Shown piece by piece: positions 1 through 5,880 of a stretch of 10,750 nucleotides of DNA. Every line of letters starts with the position of its first letter. Positions within the stretch are counted from its first letter, which is position 1. The translations under genes and the position numbers were made by a program. The notes beneath the pieces were generated by a model. That model saw only the letters and a program-made list of their open reading frames with translations. It was not told where the DNA came from and searched no databases. The DNA is from Poriferisodalis multihospitum. Lineage in GTDB: Bacteria > Actinomycetota > Acidimicrobiia > Acidimicrobiales > Poriferisodalaceae. The stretch spans positions 1 to 10,750 of the forward strand of contig JAPYOI010000205.1 in NCBI GenBank assembly GCA_028278755.1, given 5' to 3'.

Positions 1-83
1 GCATCACCCGGCTCGACTACGTGCTGGTTGCCGTCGCCTCGCTGGTCGCGCTCGGCCTGGTGCTGTGGGCGGTGCTGGCCTGA
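1..83 (+). CDS. C-terminal fragment of an unidentified membrane protein (5' end outside window)
   Basis: The reading frame is open from base 3 to the TGA at 81-83 and gives about 26 residues, ending in a single hydrophobic stretch (…DYVLVAVASLVALGLVLWAVLA). This looks like one C-terminal transmembrane helix with a very short tail. The start and any catalytic domain lie off the left edge, so no family can be assigned. Its TGA shares its last base with the ATG of the next gene (TGATG), which suggests translational coupling and possibly a shared role. The coding frame is supported by that junction and by the downstream gene lying on the same strand. The reading as a membrane anchor is visible in the sequence; the function is unknown. 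Confidence 0.55.
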   Translation, partial: ITRLDYVLVAVASLVALGLVLWAVLA

Positions 84-301
84 TGGCGCCGATGCGTCAG
101 CTCGAGCCGGTGCCCGGTTTCGAAGTGCGCCGAGTGCAGCCCTTCGAAGCGGTCAAGCGATACGTCTGCGGCGGCTGCGCCAACTCCATCGAGACCGGTA
201 CTGGCCATGTGGTCGCCGTTCCCGTACATGCTCCCGATCTCCGGCGTCACTGGCACTGGGGTTGCTGGCAGGCACGTGACCGGCGCCGACCGGTCGGGTG
301 A
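83..301 (+). CDS. Small conserved actinobacterial protein with CxxC and HWHxxCW motifs (putative zinc-binding)
   Basis: This 72-residue protein starts at the ATG overlapping the previous stop (TGATG). An upstream in-frame start at 65 is possible but would lie inside the preceding gene. It contains a CGGC motif (near residue 30), then GTGHVVAVP, then RRHWHWGCW near the end. The two pairs of Cys plus the His residues could form a small zinc-ribbon-like site. The pattern Y-x-C-x-x-C … GHVVxxP … RRHWHxxCW matches a short conserved hypothetical family I know from actinobacteria, often labelled 'ATP/GTP-binding protein' in genome records. I see no nucleotide-binding motif that would justify that label. 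The N-terminal 25 residues are unremarkable. It runs towards the leftward operon and ends 13 bases from the end of yraN. The biochemical role is unknown. Confidence 0.75.
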   Translation: MAPMRQLEPVPGFEVRRVQPFEAVKRYVCGGCANSIETGTGHVVAVPVHAPDLRRHWHWGCWQARDRRRPVG

Positions 302-314
302 ACAGCGCCGTCGG

Positions 315-659
315 CTAGAAGGCGCCGGTGAGCACCTCTACTTTGCGGCCCATGACGGACGCGGCGTCACAGCGAATCGGACCGCGCCAGCCGCCTCGCT
401 GGCGCACGTAGTGCGCTGCGAGCCGCCGGACTTGCTGCTGCTTGCGAGCGGTGATCGCCTCGAAGCCCGTACCGAAGCGATCACTGGAGCGGGTCTTCAC
501 TTCGCAGATCACCAAGTGGGTTCCATTGGTCACCACTAGGTCCAGCTCGCCGAGCTGGCATCGCCAATTGCGATCCAGCACGCGGTAGCCGCGCTCGGCA
601 TACCAGCGCTCGACGAGACCTTCGCCGTACCTGCCGAGCGCTTGGCGGCGAGCGGTCAC
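315..659 (-). CDS. yraN: YraN / UPF0102 family endonuclease-like protein
   Basis: This 114-residue protein has the usual length and motif order of the UPF0102 family. An N-terminal G-x-x-GE segment (near residue 11) is followed by the GY-x-VLxRNWR stretch, GELDLV at 37-42 and EVKTRSS at 53-59. D40, E53 and K55 give the PD-(D/E)xK-type nuclease signature. The family is linked to Holliday-junction-like or DNA-processing activity by fold, but the physiological role is poorly defined. The C-terminus keeps the family's final Ala-Phe; the usual Arg-Phe-Asp strand here reads IRCD. The start is GTG, 27 bases after the rplS stop, with only a weak G-rich ribosome binding site. It is the last gene of the leftward operon. 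In related genomes yraN is usually followed by the comM-like yifB and dprA; here oppositely oriented genes follow instead. Confidence 0.9.
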   Translation of the reverse strand: MTARRQALGRYGEGLVERWYAERGYRVLDRNWRCQLGELDLVVTNGTHLVICEVKTRSSDRFGTGFEAITARKQQQVRRLAAHYVRQRGGWRGPIRCDAASVMGRKVEVLTGAF

Positions 660-686
660 GCGCGCCCCGCGACCGATCGTGTGCCG

Positions 687-1031
687 CTAGAAGCGCTTCT
701 CGGGAATACGCGCTGCCTTGCCGACGCGGTCGCGCAGGTAGTACAGCTTCGCTCGGCGCACATCGCCGATCGCTACACGCTCGATCTTGGCAATGGTGGG
801 AGCGTGCAGCGGAAATGTCCGCTCGACCCCGACGCCGAAGCTGAGCTTGCGAACTGTGAAAGTTTCGCTGATGCCCGACGAGTGCCGTGCGATCACGTAC
901 CCCTCGAATACCTGGGTGCGCTGCCGGTTGCCCTCGACGACGCGCACGTGGACGCGCACGGTGTCACCTGGGTCGAAGTCGGGATGATCGTCTCGAAGAC
1001 GAGCCTGGTCGACAAGATCGGTGCTGCCCAT
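687..1031 (-). CDS. rplS: Large ribosomal subunit protein L19
   Basis: At 114 residues this is a standard-length L19, which lies at the interface of the 50S and 30S subunits next to L14 and the intersubunit bridges. The core PGDTVRVHVRVVEG (21-34), the VFEGYVIAR segment and RKLSFGVGVERTFP (61-74) are diagnostic. The C-terminal RRAKLYYLRDRVGKAARIPE block is the most conserved part of the family. The ATG start is preceded by GGGAG at 1042-1046, with a slightly long spacing. The first 18 residues are a variable lead-in. The gene follows trmD after 51 bases, the usual rimM-trmD-rplS order. That 51-base gap is the second largest in the operon and could carry a leader element, but I see no convincing hairpin or promoter in it. 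Confidence 0.98.
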   Translation of the reverse strand: MGSTDLVDQARLRDDHPDFDPGDTVRVHVRVVEGNRQRTQVFEGYVIARHSSGISETFTVRKLSFGVGVERTFPLHAPTIAKIERVAIGDVRRAKLYYLRDRVGKAARIPEKRF

Positions 1032-1082
1032 GGCGATCCGACTCCCGTGATCGGCGTGACGACAAACACCGCAGGCTAGTGG

Positions 1083-1886
1083 TCAGTCCGCGGATTGCCG
1101 CAACGGGAGTTCGAGGCCGAACTCTGTGAGGAGCTCTCGGTCCGCCTCGCTCACGCCTCGTGCGGCCAGCAGATCGGGGCGCTCTGCCGCAGTGCGGACC
1201 AGCGCCATCGCCCGACGCCAACGGCCGACACGAGCGTGGTCGCCGCTGCGCAGCACCTCGGGCGCGTCGAGTCCGCGGAATGATGCGGGGCGCGTCCACT
1301 GCGGGTGTTCCAGCAGCCCGGCGGCAAAGCTCTCGTCTGCGCTGGAAGCCTCGTTGCCCAGCACACCGGGCACGAGCCTCCCGACCGCCTCCACGACGAC
1401 CATGGCGGCGATTTCGCCGCCGGCCAGCACAACATCGCCGATGGATACCGAGCCATCGACCAGCTCAGTGCGTATGCGCTCGTCCACGCCTTCATAGCGG
1501 CCGCACAGCAGGCTGAAGCCGCCGGAGGTTGCCAGCTCAGCTGCCATCGCCTGATCGAACCGCCGGCCTCCGGCGTCGAGCAACAGCAGCGGCCGTGGCG
1601 GCACCACCGCCTCGACGGCGGCGAAGACCGGCTCAGGCATCAGGATCATGCCCGGCCCGCCTCCGAACGGAGCATCGTCGACCGTGCGATGGGCGTCGGC
1701 CGTCGCCAGCCGCAGGTCCCAGCAGCAGATGTCGAGCAAGCCGCTCTCTCGGGCTCGCCCGAGAATGCTCAGCTCGCACATGGCATCGAGCTCGGCTGGG
1801 AAGATGGAGAACAGATCGATGCGCAGTGCTGCCTCCGGCCCCTGCGCCGGAGCGGATTGGGCGCTACCCGAGTTCGAAGAGGCCAT
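1083..1886 (-). CDS. trmD: tRNA (guanine-37-N1)-methyltransferase TrmD
   Basis: TrmD transfers a methyl group from S-adenosylmethionine to N1 of G37 next to the anticodon, preventing +1 frameshifting. The 267-residue product carries the trefoil-knot (SPOUT) features: RIDLFSIFP near 22-30, DDAPFGGGPGM at 70-80, LLCGRYEGVDERI at 126-138, SIGDVVLAGGE with the likely general base D151, PGVLGN at 173-178, EHPQWTRP at 193-200, and PEVLRSGDHARV in the C-terminal tRNA-binding domain. The start is set by GGAGGT at 1892-1897. It adds about 20 residues (rich in Ser, Ala, Gln) before the point where most TrmD proteins begin, and makes the gene overlap the end of rimM by 23 bases. A further in-frame start at 1910 is less well placed. 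All key motifs are intact, so it should be active and is probably essential. Confidence 0.97.
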   Translation of the reverse strand: MASSNSGSAQSAPAQGPEAALRIDLFSIFPAELDAMCELSILGRARESGLLDICCWDLRLATADAHRTVDDAPFGGGPGMILMPEPVFAAVEAVVPPRPLLLLDAGGRRFDQAMAAELATSGGFSLLCGRYEGVDERIRTELVDGSVSIGDVVLAGGEIAAMVVVEAVGRLVPGVLGNEASSADESFAAGLLEHPQWTRPASFRGLDAPEVLRSGDHARVGRWRRAMALVRTAAERPDLLAARGVSEADRELLTEFGLELPLRQSAD

Positions 1887-2373
1887 CGGGCACCTCCACG
1901 TGGACGGCACCGGGTTCGCTGCGCACCACGAAGGTCAGCGGCACGAGGTGCCCCGTGTCGAGTTCGAGCAGGTCCGCGGCAGGATTAGCCACGACACTCG
2001 TGATCACACCGGCGTCGAAGCCGTGCTGATCGATGAGCGAGCTTCCGCACAACTCGTGCACCCACAGCTCGTCGGGATCGTCCAACGGCTCAGCGAAGAC
2101 TGTCGTGCCCGTCAGCGCTGCCGCGGCATCGCGATCATCGATGCCCTCGAATCTGACGAGCCATCGATTCCCGTCGAAGCGGGCACGGGACACCACTCGC
2201 TCCCCTGCTGCGGTGATGAGTCTCGAGCCGATGTCGAATCGCTCCAGCCGGTTGGTGACCGGGTGCATCACGACATCGCCGCGCACACCGTGGGCGCGTC
2301 CGACAGTTGCGATCTCCAGCAAGGCTGCTGGTTCCCGCTCTTGTTCGCTCCGCTCACGGGCCGCTCGGGCCAC
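1864..2373 (-). CDS. rimM: 16S rRNA processing / 30S maturation factor RimM
   Basis: RimM assists late assembly of the 30S head, binding S19 and helping process the 3' domain of 16S rRNA. The 169-residue product has the expected two domains. The N-terminal RimM barrel spans about 18-95 and opens with VGRAHGVRGDV. The C-terminal PRC-barrel spans about 100-169, with DELWVHELCG, a GxITSVV strand and the closing VPDGLFEL. The first 17 residues (ARAARERSEQEREPAA) are a charged extension before the conserved core. The GTG start is preceded by GAGG at 2381-2384 with seven bases of spacing; a TTG at codon 18 would give a shorter form. The gene begins 21 bases after khpA and overlaps trmD by 23 bases, so the three are probably translated together. 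Confidence 0.95.
   Translation of the reverse strand: MARAARERSEQEREPAALLEIATVGRAHGVRGDVVMHPVTNRLERFDIGSRLITAAGERVVSRARFDGNRWLVRFEGIDDRDAAAALTGTTVFAEPLDDPDELWVHELCGSSLIDQHGFDAGVITSVVANPAADLLELDTGHLVPLTFVVRSEPGAVHVEVPDGLFELG
1892..1897 (-). promoter_or_regulatory. Shine-Dalgarno site of trmD, inside rimM
   Basis: The leftward strand reads GGAGGT with five bases between it and the ATG at 1886. It lies inside the rimM coding region. It selects the 267-residue TrmD over the longer version starting at 1910 and indicates coupling of trmD translation to rimM. Confidence 0.75.
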
Positions 2374-2394
2374 GGCTTCGCCTCTGGACGGGAC

Positions 2395-2667
2395 TCAGTC
2401 CCGGAAGTCGACTTCGACCTGGACGCCATCGCGATGGGCTGCGGCGCGCACCAGCGTTCGGATGGCGTTCGCCACGCGACCACGCTTGCCGATGACCCGG
2501 CCGATGTCATCCGAGCTCACCGTCGCCGTCAGGCTCAGTTTCGAGCCTGACTCCGCGATCTCCACTTCCACCTGGTCGGGATGTTCGACAAGCTGAGCGA
2601 TGAGATACAGCAAGACCTCTTCAGCGGTGGTGGTGTCCGTGTCTGCGCCGGTGTGACCGTCGGTCAC
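2395..2667 (-). CDS. khpA: KH-domain RNA-binding protein KhpA
   Basis: This is a small single-KH-domain protein of 90 residues, usually partnered with KhpB (Jag/EloR), that binds RNA and affects cell division or small-RNA function in Gram-positive bacteria. The diagnostic RNA-contacting GxxG loop is at G60-K-R-G63 within DDIGRVIGKRGRVANAIR. It is followed by the helix TLVRAA and the final strand VQVEVDF. The helix LLYLIAQLVEHPDQV at 19-33 is typical of the family between rpsP and rimM. The first 14 residues (many Asp, Thr) are a short acidic extension. The GTG start overlaps the rpsP stop as GTGA (four bases) and is preceded by a strong GGGGAGG at 2672-2678. Confidence 0.94.
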   Translation of the reverse strand: MTDGHTGADTDTTTAEEVLLYLIAQLVEHPDQVEVEIAESGSKLSLTATVSSDDIGRVIGKRGRVANAIRTLVRAAAHRDGVQVEVDFRD

Positions 2668-3134
2668 TGGGCCTCCCCAGGATCAGGAGACTTCGGCTCA
2701 GATGCCCCGTTCTGGAGCGCTGGCTCATCGGCAGGCACTTCTGCGGAAGCCTCTGGTGAGTCGTCTGCGCCCGTCTCGGGGGTATCGAGCACCAGATCGG
2801 GCGTGGGTGCGGGTGCGGGCTCGGAAGGTGCAGCTTGCGCAGCCTCAGCATTGCTGTCTGCGGACCCCGAGGAACCCTGAGTGCGGAATTCGTCCCACGC
2901 GCCAGAGATCGTCAGCAGCTTGGAGACGGTGTCACTGGGCTGAGCCCCGTGACTGAGCCAATGGACAGCGCGCTCATTGGCGATCGAGATCGCAGAGGGC
3001 TCCTGTCGAGGGTCGTAGGTGCCGATGATCTCCAGCACGCGGCCATCGCGTGGCTTGCGACTGTCGACCGCCACGACGCGATAGCTGGGCTGCTTCTTCT
3101 TGCCGGTGCGCTTGAGGCGCAGACGAACGGCCAT
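2664..3134 (-). CDS. rpsP: Small ribosomal subunit protein S16 with a long acidic C-terminal tail
   Basis: S16 binds 16S rRNA early in 30S assembly. Residues 1-85 are the S16 core: MAVRLRLKRTGKKKQPSYRV, then VAVDSRKPRDGRVLEIIGTYDP, and a helix with ANERAVHWLSHGAQPSDTV. This is the whole of a typical bacterial S16. Residues 87-156 form a low-complexity tail of Ala, Pro, Ser, Glu and Asp with about 15 acidic residues and a single Lys, probably disordered. Longer Ala/Glu-rich S16 tails occur in other actinobacteria, so this is a lineage trait taken to some length. The start at 3134 is chosen because MAVRLRLKR is the universal N-terminus and GGGAGC lies four bait bases upstream; an in-frame start at 3188 would add 18 unrelated residues. 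A 140-base gap separates it from ffh. Confidence 0.97.
   Translation of the reverse strand: MAVRLRLKRTGKKKQPSYRVVAVDSRKPRDGRVLEIIGTYDPRQEPSAISIANERAVHWLSHGAQPSDTVSKLLTISGAWDEFRTQGSSGSADSNAEAAQAAPSEPAPAPTPDLVLDTPETGADDSPEASAEVPADEPALQNGASEPKSPDPGEAQ
2672..2678 (-). promoter_or_regulatory. Shine-Dalgarno site of khpA, inside rpsP
   Basis: GGGGAGG on the leftward strand, four bases before the GTG start of khpA and inside the last codons of rpsP. Together with the GTGA overlap it supports the GTG start and translational coupling to rpsP. Confidence 0.7.
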
Positions 3135-3137
3135 GTT

Positions 3138-3143
3138 GCTCCC
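3138..3143 (-). promoter_or_regulatory. Shine-Dalgarno site of rpsP
   Basis: GGGAGC on the leftward strand, three bases before the ATG at 3134 (GGGAGCAACATG). It supports the start giving MAVRLRLKR rather than the in-frame start 54 bases upstream. Confidence 0.65.
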
Positions 3144-3274
3144 GGTTGGGTGAATTCGGATGGGGCTCGTTGGGGACCGGCGATCCACTGGGCCGCCGCG
3201 CCGACGAACGATCCTAACGGGCCGCTGCTCGCTATCACCTTGGAGACGCGCCCGCCGAGGGAGCGGATGAGCGC

Positions 3275-4753
3275 TCAGCGGCCGGGCAGCTTCAGGTCGA
3301 GTGCATCCCAGTCAATGTCGGCGACGGACGGTTTGCCTGCCGGTTTGCCCGTTCGGGACGTTCCCTTGGGCGTGGCCCTGCCTCCCCCGCCGGTACGCGA
3401 GCCGCCCGCACGGCCGGCGCCCTTCGGGCGCTTGCGGGCAGCCTTGCGGCTGGCCGGTCGGCGCTTCGAGCCCAAACCCATCATGCCGCCCATCATCTTG
3501 CGCATCTGCGTGAACTGCTTGAGCAGGTTGCTGACCTGCGCTGATGATGTGCCGCTGCCGGCGGCGATGCGGGCCCGGCGGGAGGCATCGATGATCTCCG
3601 GCGACACACGCTCCGCCGGCGTCATAGACAGCACGATGGCTTCAGCGGTGGTGATGCGATCATCATCGATCTCGGCATTGCGGACCTGGTCGGAGACGCC
3701 CGGCATCATCGAGACGATGCTCTGCAGGTTGCCCATCTTGCGGAGCTGACGAAGCTGATCCACGAAGTCATCGAGCGTGAATGTGCCCTCGACGAGACGC
3801 TGAGCGGCCGCCTCCGCCTCTTCCTGCTCGTAGACGCGCTCTGCCTTCTCGATGAGCGTCATCACGTCGCCCATGCCGAGAATCCGGCTCGCCATACGGT
3901 CCGGATGGAACTGCTCGAAGTCGTCGATCTTCTCCCCGACCGACGCGAAGGCCACGGGGCGGCCGACAACCTCGGCAACTGACAGAGCCGCACCGCCGCG
4001 GGCATCACCGTCGAGCTTGGTCAGGATGATCCCGTCCACTTCGAGCGTTGCGTGGAAGGCCTCAGCGGTTGCAACAGCGTCCTGGCCCACCATGGAGTCG
4101 ACGACGAGGAAGGTGTAGTGGGGTTCGACGGCGTCCGAGATGCGGGCGACCTCGGTCATCAGCTCGGCATCGACCGCCAGCCGGCCTGCCGTGTCCACGA
4201 TGAGCACATCGCGGCCGGCATGGCGGGCGTGGGTGAGTCCGCCTGCCGCACAGGCCACGGGGTCGCCCGGCTCGCTCCAGACCTCCACATCGATGCTGCG
4301 GGCAAGCGTCCGCAGCTGCTCGACGGCTGCGGGGCGCTGCAGGTCGGCTCCGACCAGCAGGGGGTTGCGGCCCTGGGATTTGCACCACTGGGCCAACTTG
4401 GCTGCAGCGGTCGTCTTGCCGGAGCCCTGGAGTCCGGCCAGCAGCACCACCGTGGGCGGCTTCGACGCGAACTGGACGTTCAGAGGGCTGGTGCCCAGGA
4501 TGTCGATGAGCTCGTCGTTGACGATCTTGGTGACCTGCTGGCCGGGTGTGAGGCTGGCGGTGACCTCGCCGCCGACGCTGCGCTCGCGGACCCGCTCCAC
4601 GAAGCGGCGCACGACCGCAACATTGACGTCAGCTTCGAGCAACGCCAACCGGATCTCGGCCAGTGCCTCGTCGACGTCGGCAGGACGCATGCGTCCGCGA
4701 CCTCGCAGGCCCCGCAAAGTTCCGGACAGGCGTTCAGTCAGCGTGTCGAACAT
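3275..4753 (-). CDS. ffh: Signal recognition particle protein Ffh (SRP54)
   Basis: Ffh is the GTPase that, with 4.5S RNA, binds signal sequences on ribosomes and hands them to FtsY at the membrane. In this 492-residue product the N domain (about 1-90) begins MFDTLTERLSGTLRGL. The G domain shows GLQGSGKTT (107-115), DLQRPAAVEQL, DTAGR (187-191) and TKLDGDARGG (from 245). The methionine-rich M domain (about 300-430) ends with SGTSSAQVSNLLKQF, QMRKMM and GGMMGLGS. Residues 430-474 are a basic, Gly-rich tail, followed by a short conserved end (DIDWDALDLKLPGR). An in-frame GTG directly precedes the ATG (GTGATG); I chose the ATG because MFD is the family N-terminus and GGGATG lies upstream. The GTG alternative would start at 4756. 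It begins right after the ftsY stop, so SRP and its receptor are co-translated. Confidence 0.98.
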   Translation of the reverse strand: MFDTLTERLSGTLRGLRGRGRMRPADVDEALAEIRLALLEADVNVAVVRRFVERVRERSVGGEVTASLTPGQQVTKIVNDELIDILGTSPLNVQFASKPPTVVLLAGLQGSGKTTAAAKLAQWCKSQGRNPLLVGADLQRPAAVEQLRTLARSIDVEVWSEPGDPVACAAGGLTHARHAGRDVLIVDTAGRLAVDAELMTEVARISDAVEPHYTFLVVDSMVGQDAVATAEAFHATLEVDGIILTKLDGDARGGAALSVAEVVGRPVAFASVGEKIDDFEQFHPDRMASRILGMGDVMTLIEKAERVYEQEEAEAAAQRLVEGTFTLDDFVDQLRQLRKMGNLQSIVSMMPGVSDQVRNAEIDDDRITTAEAIVLSMTPAERVSPEIIDASRRARIAAGSGTSSAQVSNLLKQFTQMRKMMGGMMGLGSKRRPASRKAARKRPKGAGRAGGSRTGGGGRATPKGTSRTGKPAGKPSVADIDWDALDLKLPGR

Positions 4754-4756
4754 CAC

Positions 4757-5869
4757 TCATCCCTGCTCGTCAGCATCGACACCGAGCAGCGCATTGACGT
4801 AGCTTTCGGCGTCGAAGTCGACGAGATCGTCGGGGCCCTCGCCGAGCCCCACCAGCTTCACCGGCAGGCCCAGCTCGGCCTCGATGGCGAAGACAATGCC
4901 GCCCTTGGCCGAGCCGTCCAGCTTGGTGAGCACCACGCCCGTGACATCGGTGGCCTCGGCGAAAGCCCGCGCTTGGCTCAATCCATTCTGACCGGTCGTG
5001 GCGTCGATGACGAGCAGCGTCTCGGCAACAGCGCCCGGTTCACGATCAGCGACCCGGCGGACTTTCGCGAGCTCGTCCATCAGGTTCTTGCGGTTCTGCA
5101 GCCTGCCGGCAGTGTCAGCAAGGACCACGTCGGCACCGCGGGCCGCCGCTGCACTGACGGCGTCATGCACCACCGAGCTGGGATCCGCCCCAGAGCTGCC
5201 CGAGATCAGCGCCGCCCCGCATCGATCCGCCCACGTCTGCAGCTGAGAGTCCGCAGCTGCGCGGAAGGTGTCGGCGGCCGCCATCACCACAAGCTGACCG
5301 TCCGCCGAGAGCCGGGCGCCCACCTTGCCGATCGTGGTGGTCTTGCCCACACCGTTGACTCCCACGAACAGCCAGACGGGCGTGGCACCCTCCCGGTCCG
5401 GTGCGGTCGCGTGCAGCGTGCGATCCGCATCAAGCGCCGCGCGCATCTGGTCAGCCAGCGCTTGCACCAGTTCGTCGGCATCGACGATGTCCTGATCAGC
5501 GGCAGTGCTGCGCAGGCGTTCCAGTGTGGCCATCGTGGTCTCCACGCCGACATCGGCGCCGAGCAGGGCCTCTTCCAGGGTCTCCCACGCTGTCTCGTCA
5601 GGTCGCCGTCGGTTGATCGACGCCAAGCGCTCGCGCAGCGTGCGGCGCGATGAGGCCAGTCCCGAGCTGAAGGTGGCTGGGGTCGGCACCCGCACCGCGA
5701 CCGGCTCATCGATCGTCCGTGCCGCAGGTGGGGACACGGCGACAGGCGCGTGCGGTGACGCCGCTCCCGAACGCCGCTGCCTTGCACGATGAACGAACGG
5801 AAGGGAGCCGAGGAGCACCGTCGCCACGAAAAAGATGCCAATGACGATGAGAACTGTCGTGGTGCTCAC
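4757..5869 (-). CDS. ftsY: Signal recognition particle receptor FtsY
   Basis: FtsY is the membrane-bound SRP receptor; its GTPase pairs with that of Ffh to release nascent chains to SecYEG. In this 370-residue product, residues 5-27 (VLIVIGIFFVATVLLGSLPF) form one N-terminal transmembrane helix. A Pro/Ala/Ser-rich linker (28-70) follows, then the N domain (about 71-150). The G domain shows GVNGVGKTT (170-178), AADTFRAAA (198-206), DTAGR (252-256), TKLDG (315-319) and GLGEGPDDL (341-349). The membrane anchor replaces the amphipathic acidic A domain of E. coli FtsY, as in other actinobacteria. The GTG start lies 11 bases after the smc stop with no evident Shine-Dalgarno site, so translation probably depends on coupling. 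The TGA abuts the ffh start. Confidence 0.97.
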   Translation of the reverse strand: MSTTTVLIVIGIFFVATVLLGSLPFVHRARQRRSGAASPHAPVAVSPPAARTIDEPVAVRVPTPATFSSGLASSRRTLRERLASINRRRPDETAWETLEEALLGADVGVETTMATLERLRSTAADQDIVDADELVQALADQMRAALDADRTLHATAPDREGATPVWLFVGVNGVGKTTTIGKVGARLSADGQLVVMAAADTFRAAADSQLQTWADRCGAALISGSSGADPSSVVHDAVSAAAARGADVVLADTAGRLQNRKNLMDELAKVRRVADREPGAVAETLLVIDATTGQNGLSQARAFAEATDVTGVVLTKLDGSAKGGIVFAIEAELGLPVKLVGLGEGPDDLVDFDAESYVNALLGVDADEQG

Positions 5870-5880
5870 TGGTCGGCAGG

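Noticed and set aside
286..297. Perfect 12-base palindrome CCGACCGGTCGG near the convergent gene ends
   Set aside because: A stem of four pairs with a four-base loop and no following T-run is too weak to call a terminator, and such G+C palindromes are expected by chance in this composition.
1032..1082. Possible L19 autoregulatory leader before rplS
   Set aside because: The 51 bases contain no clear stem or promoter motif beyond a GGGAG ribosome binding site; there is not enough to support a regulatory element.
4052..5653. Long rightward open frame of 533 codons opposite ffh and ftsY
   Set aside because: It spans two unrelated, well-supported genes on the other strand and has an Arg/His/Gln-rich composition typical of a shadow frame.
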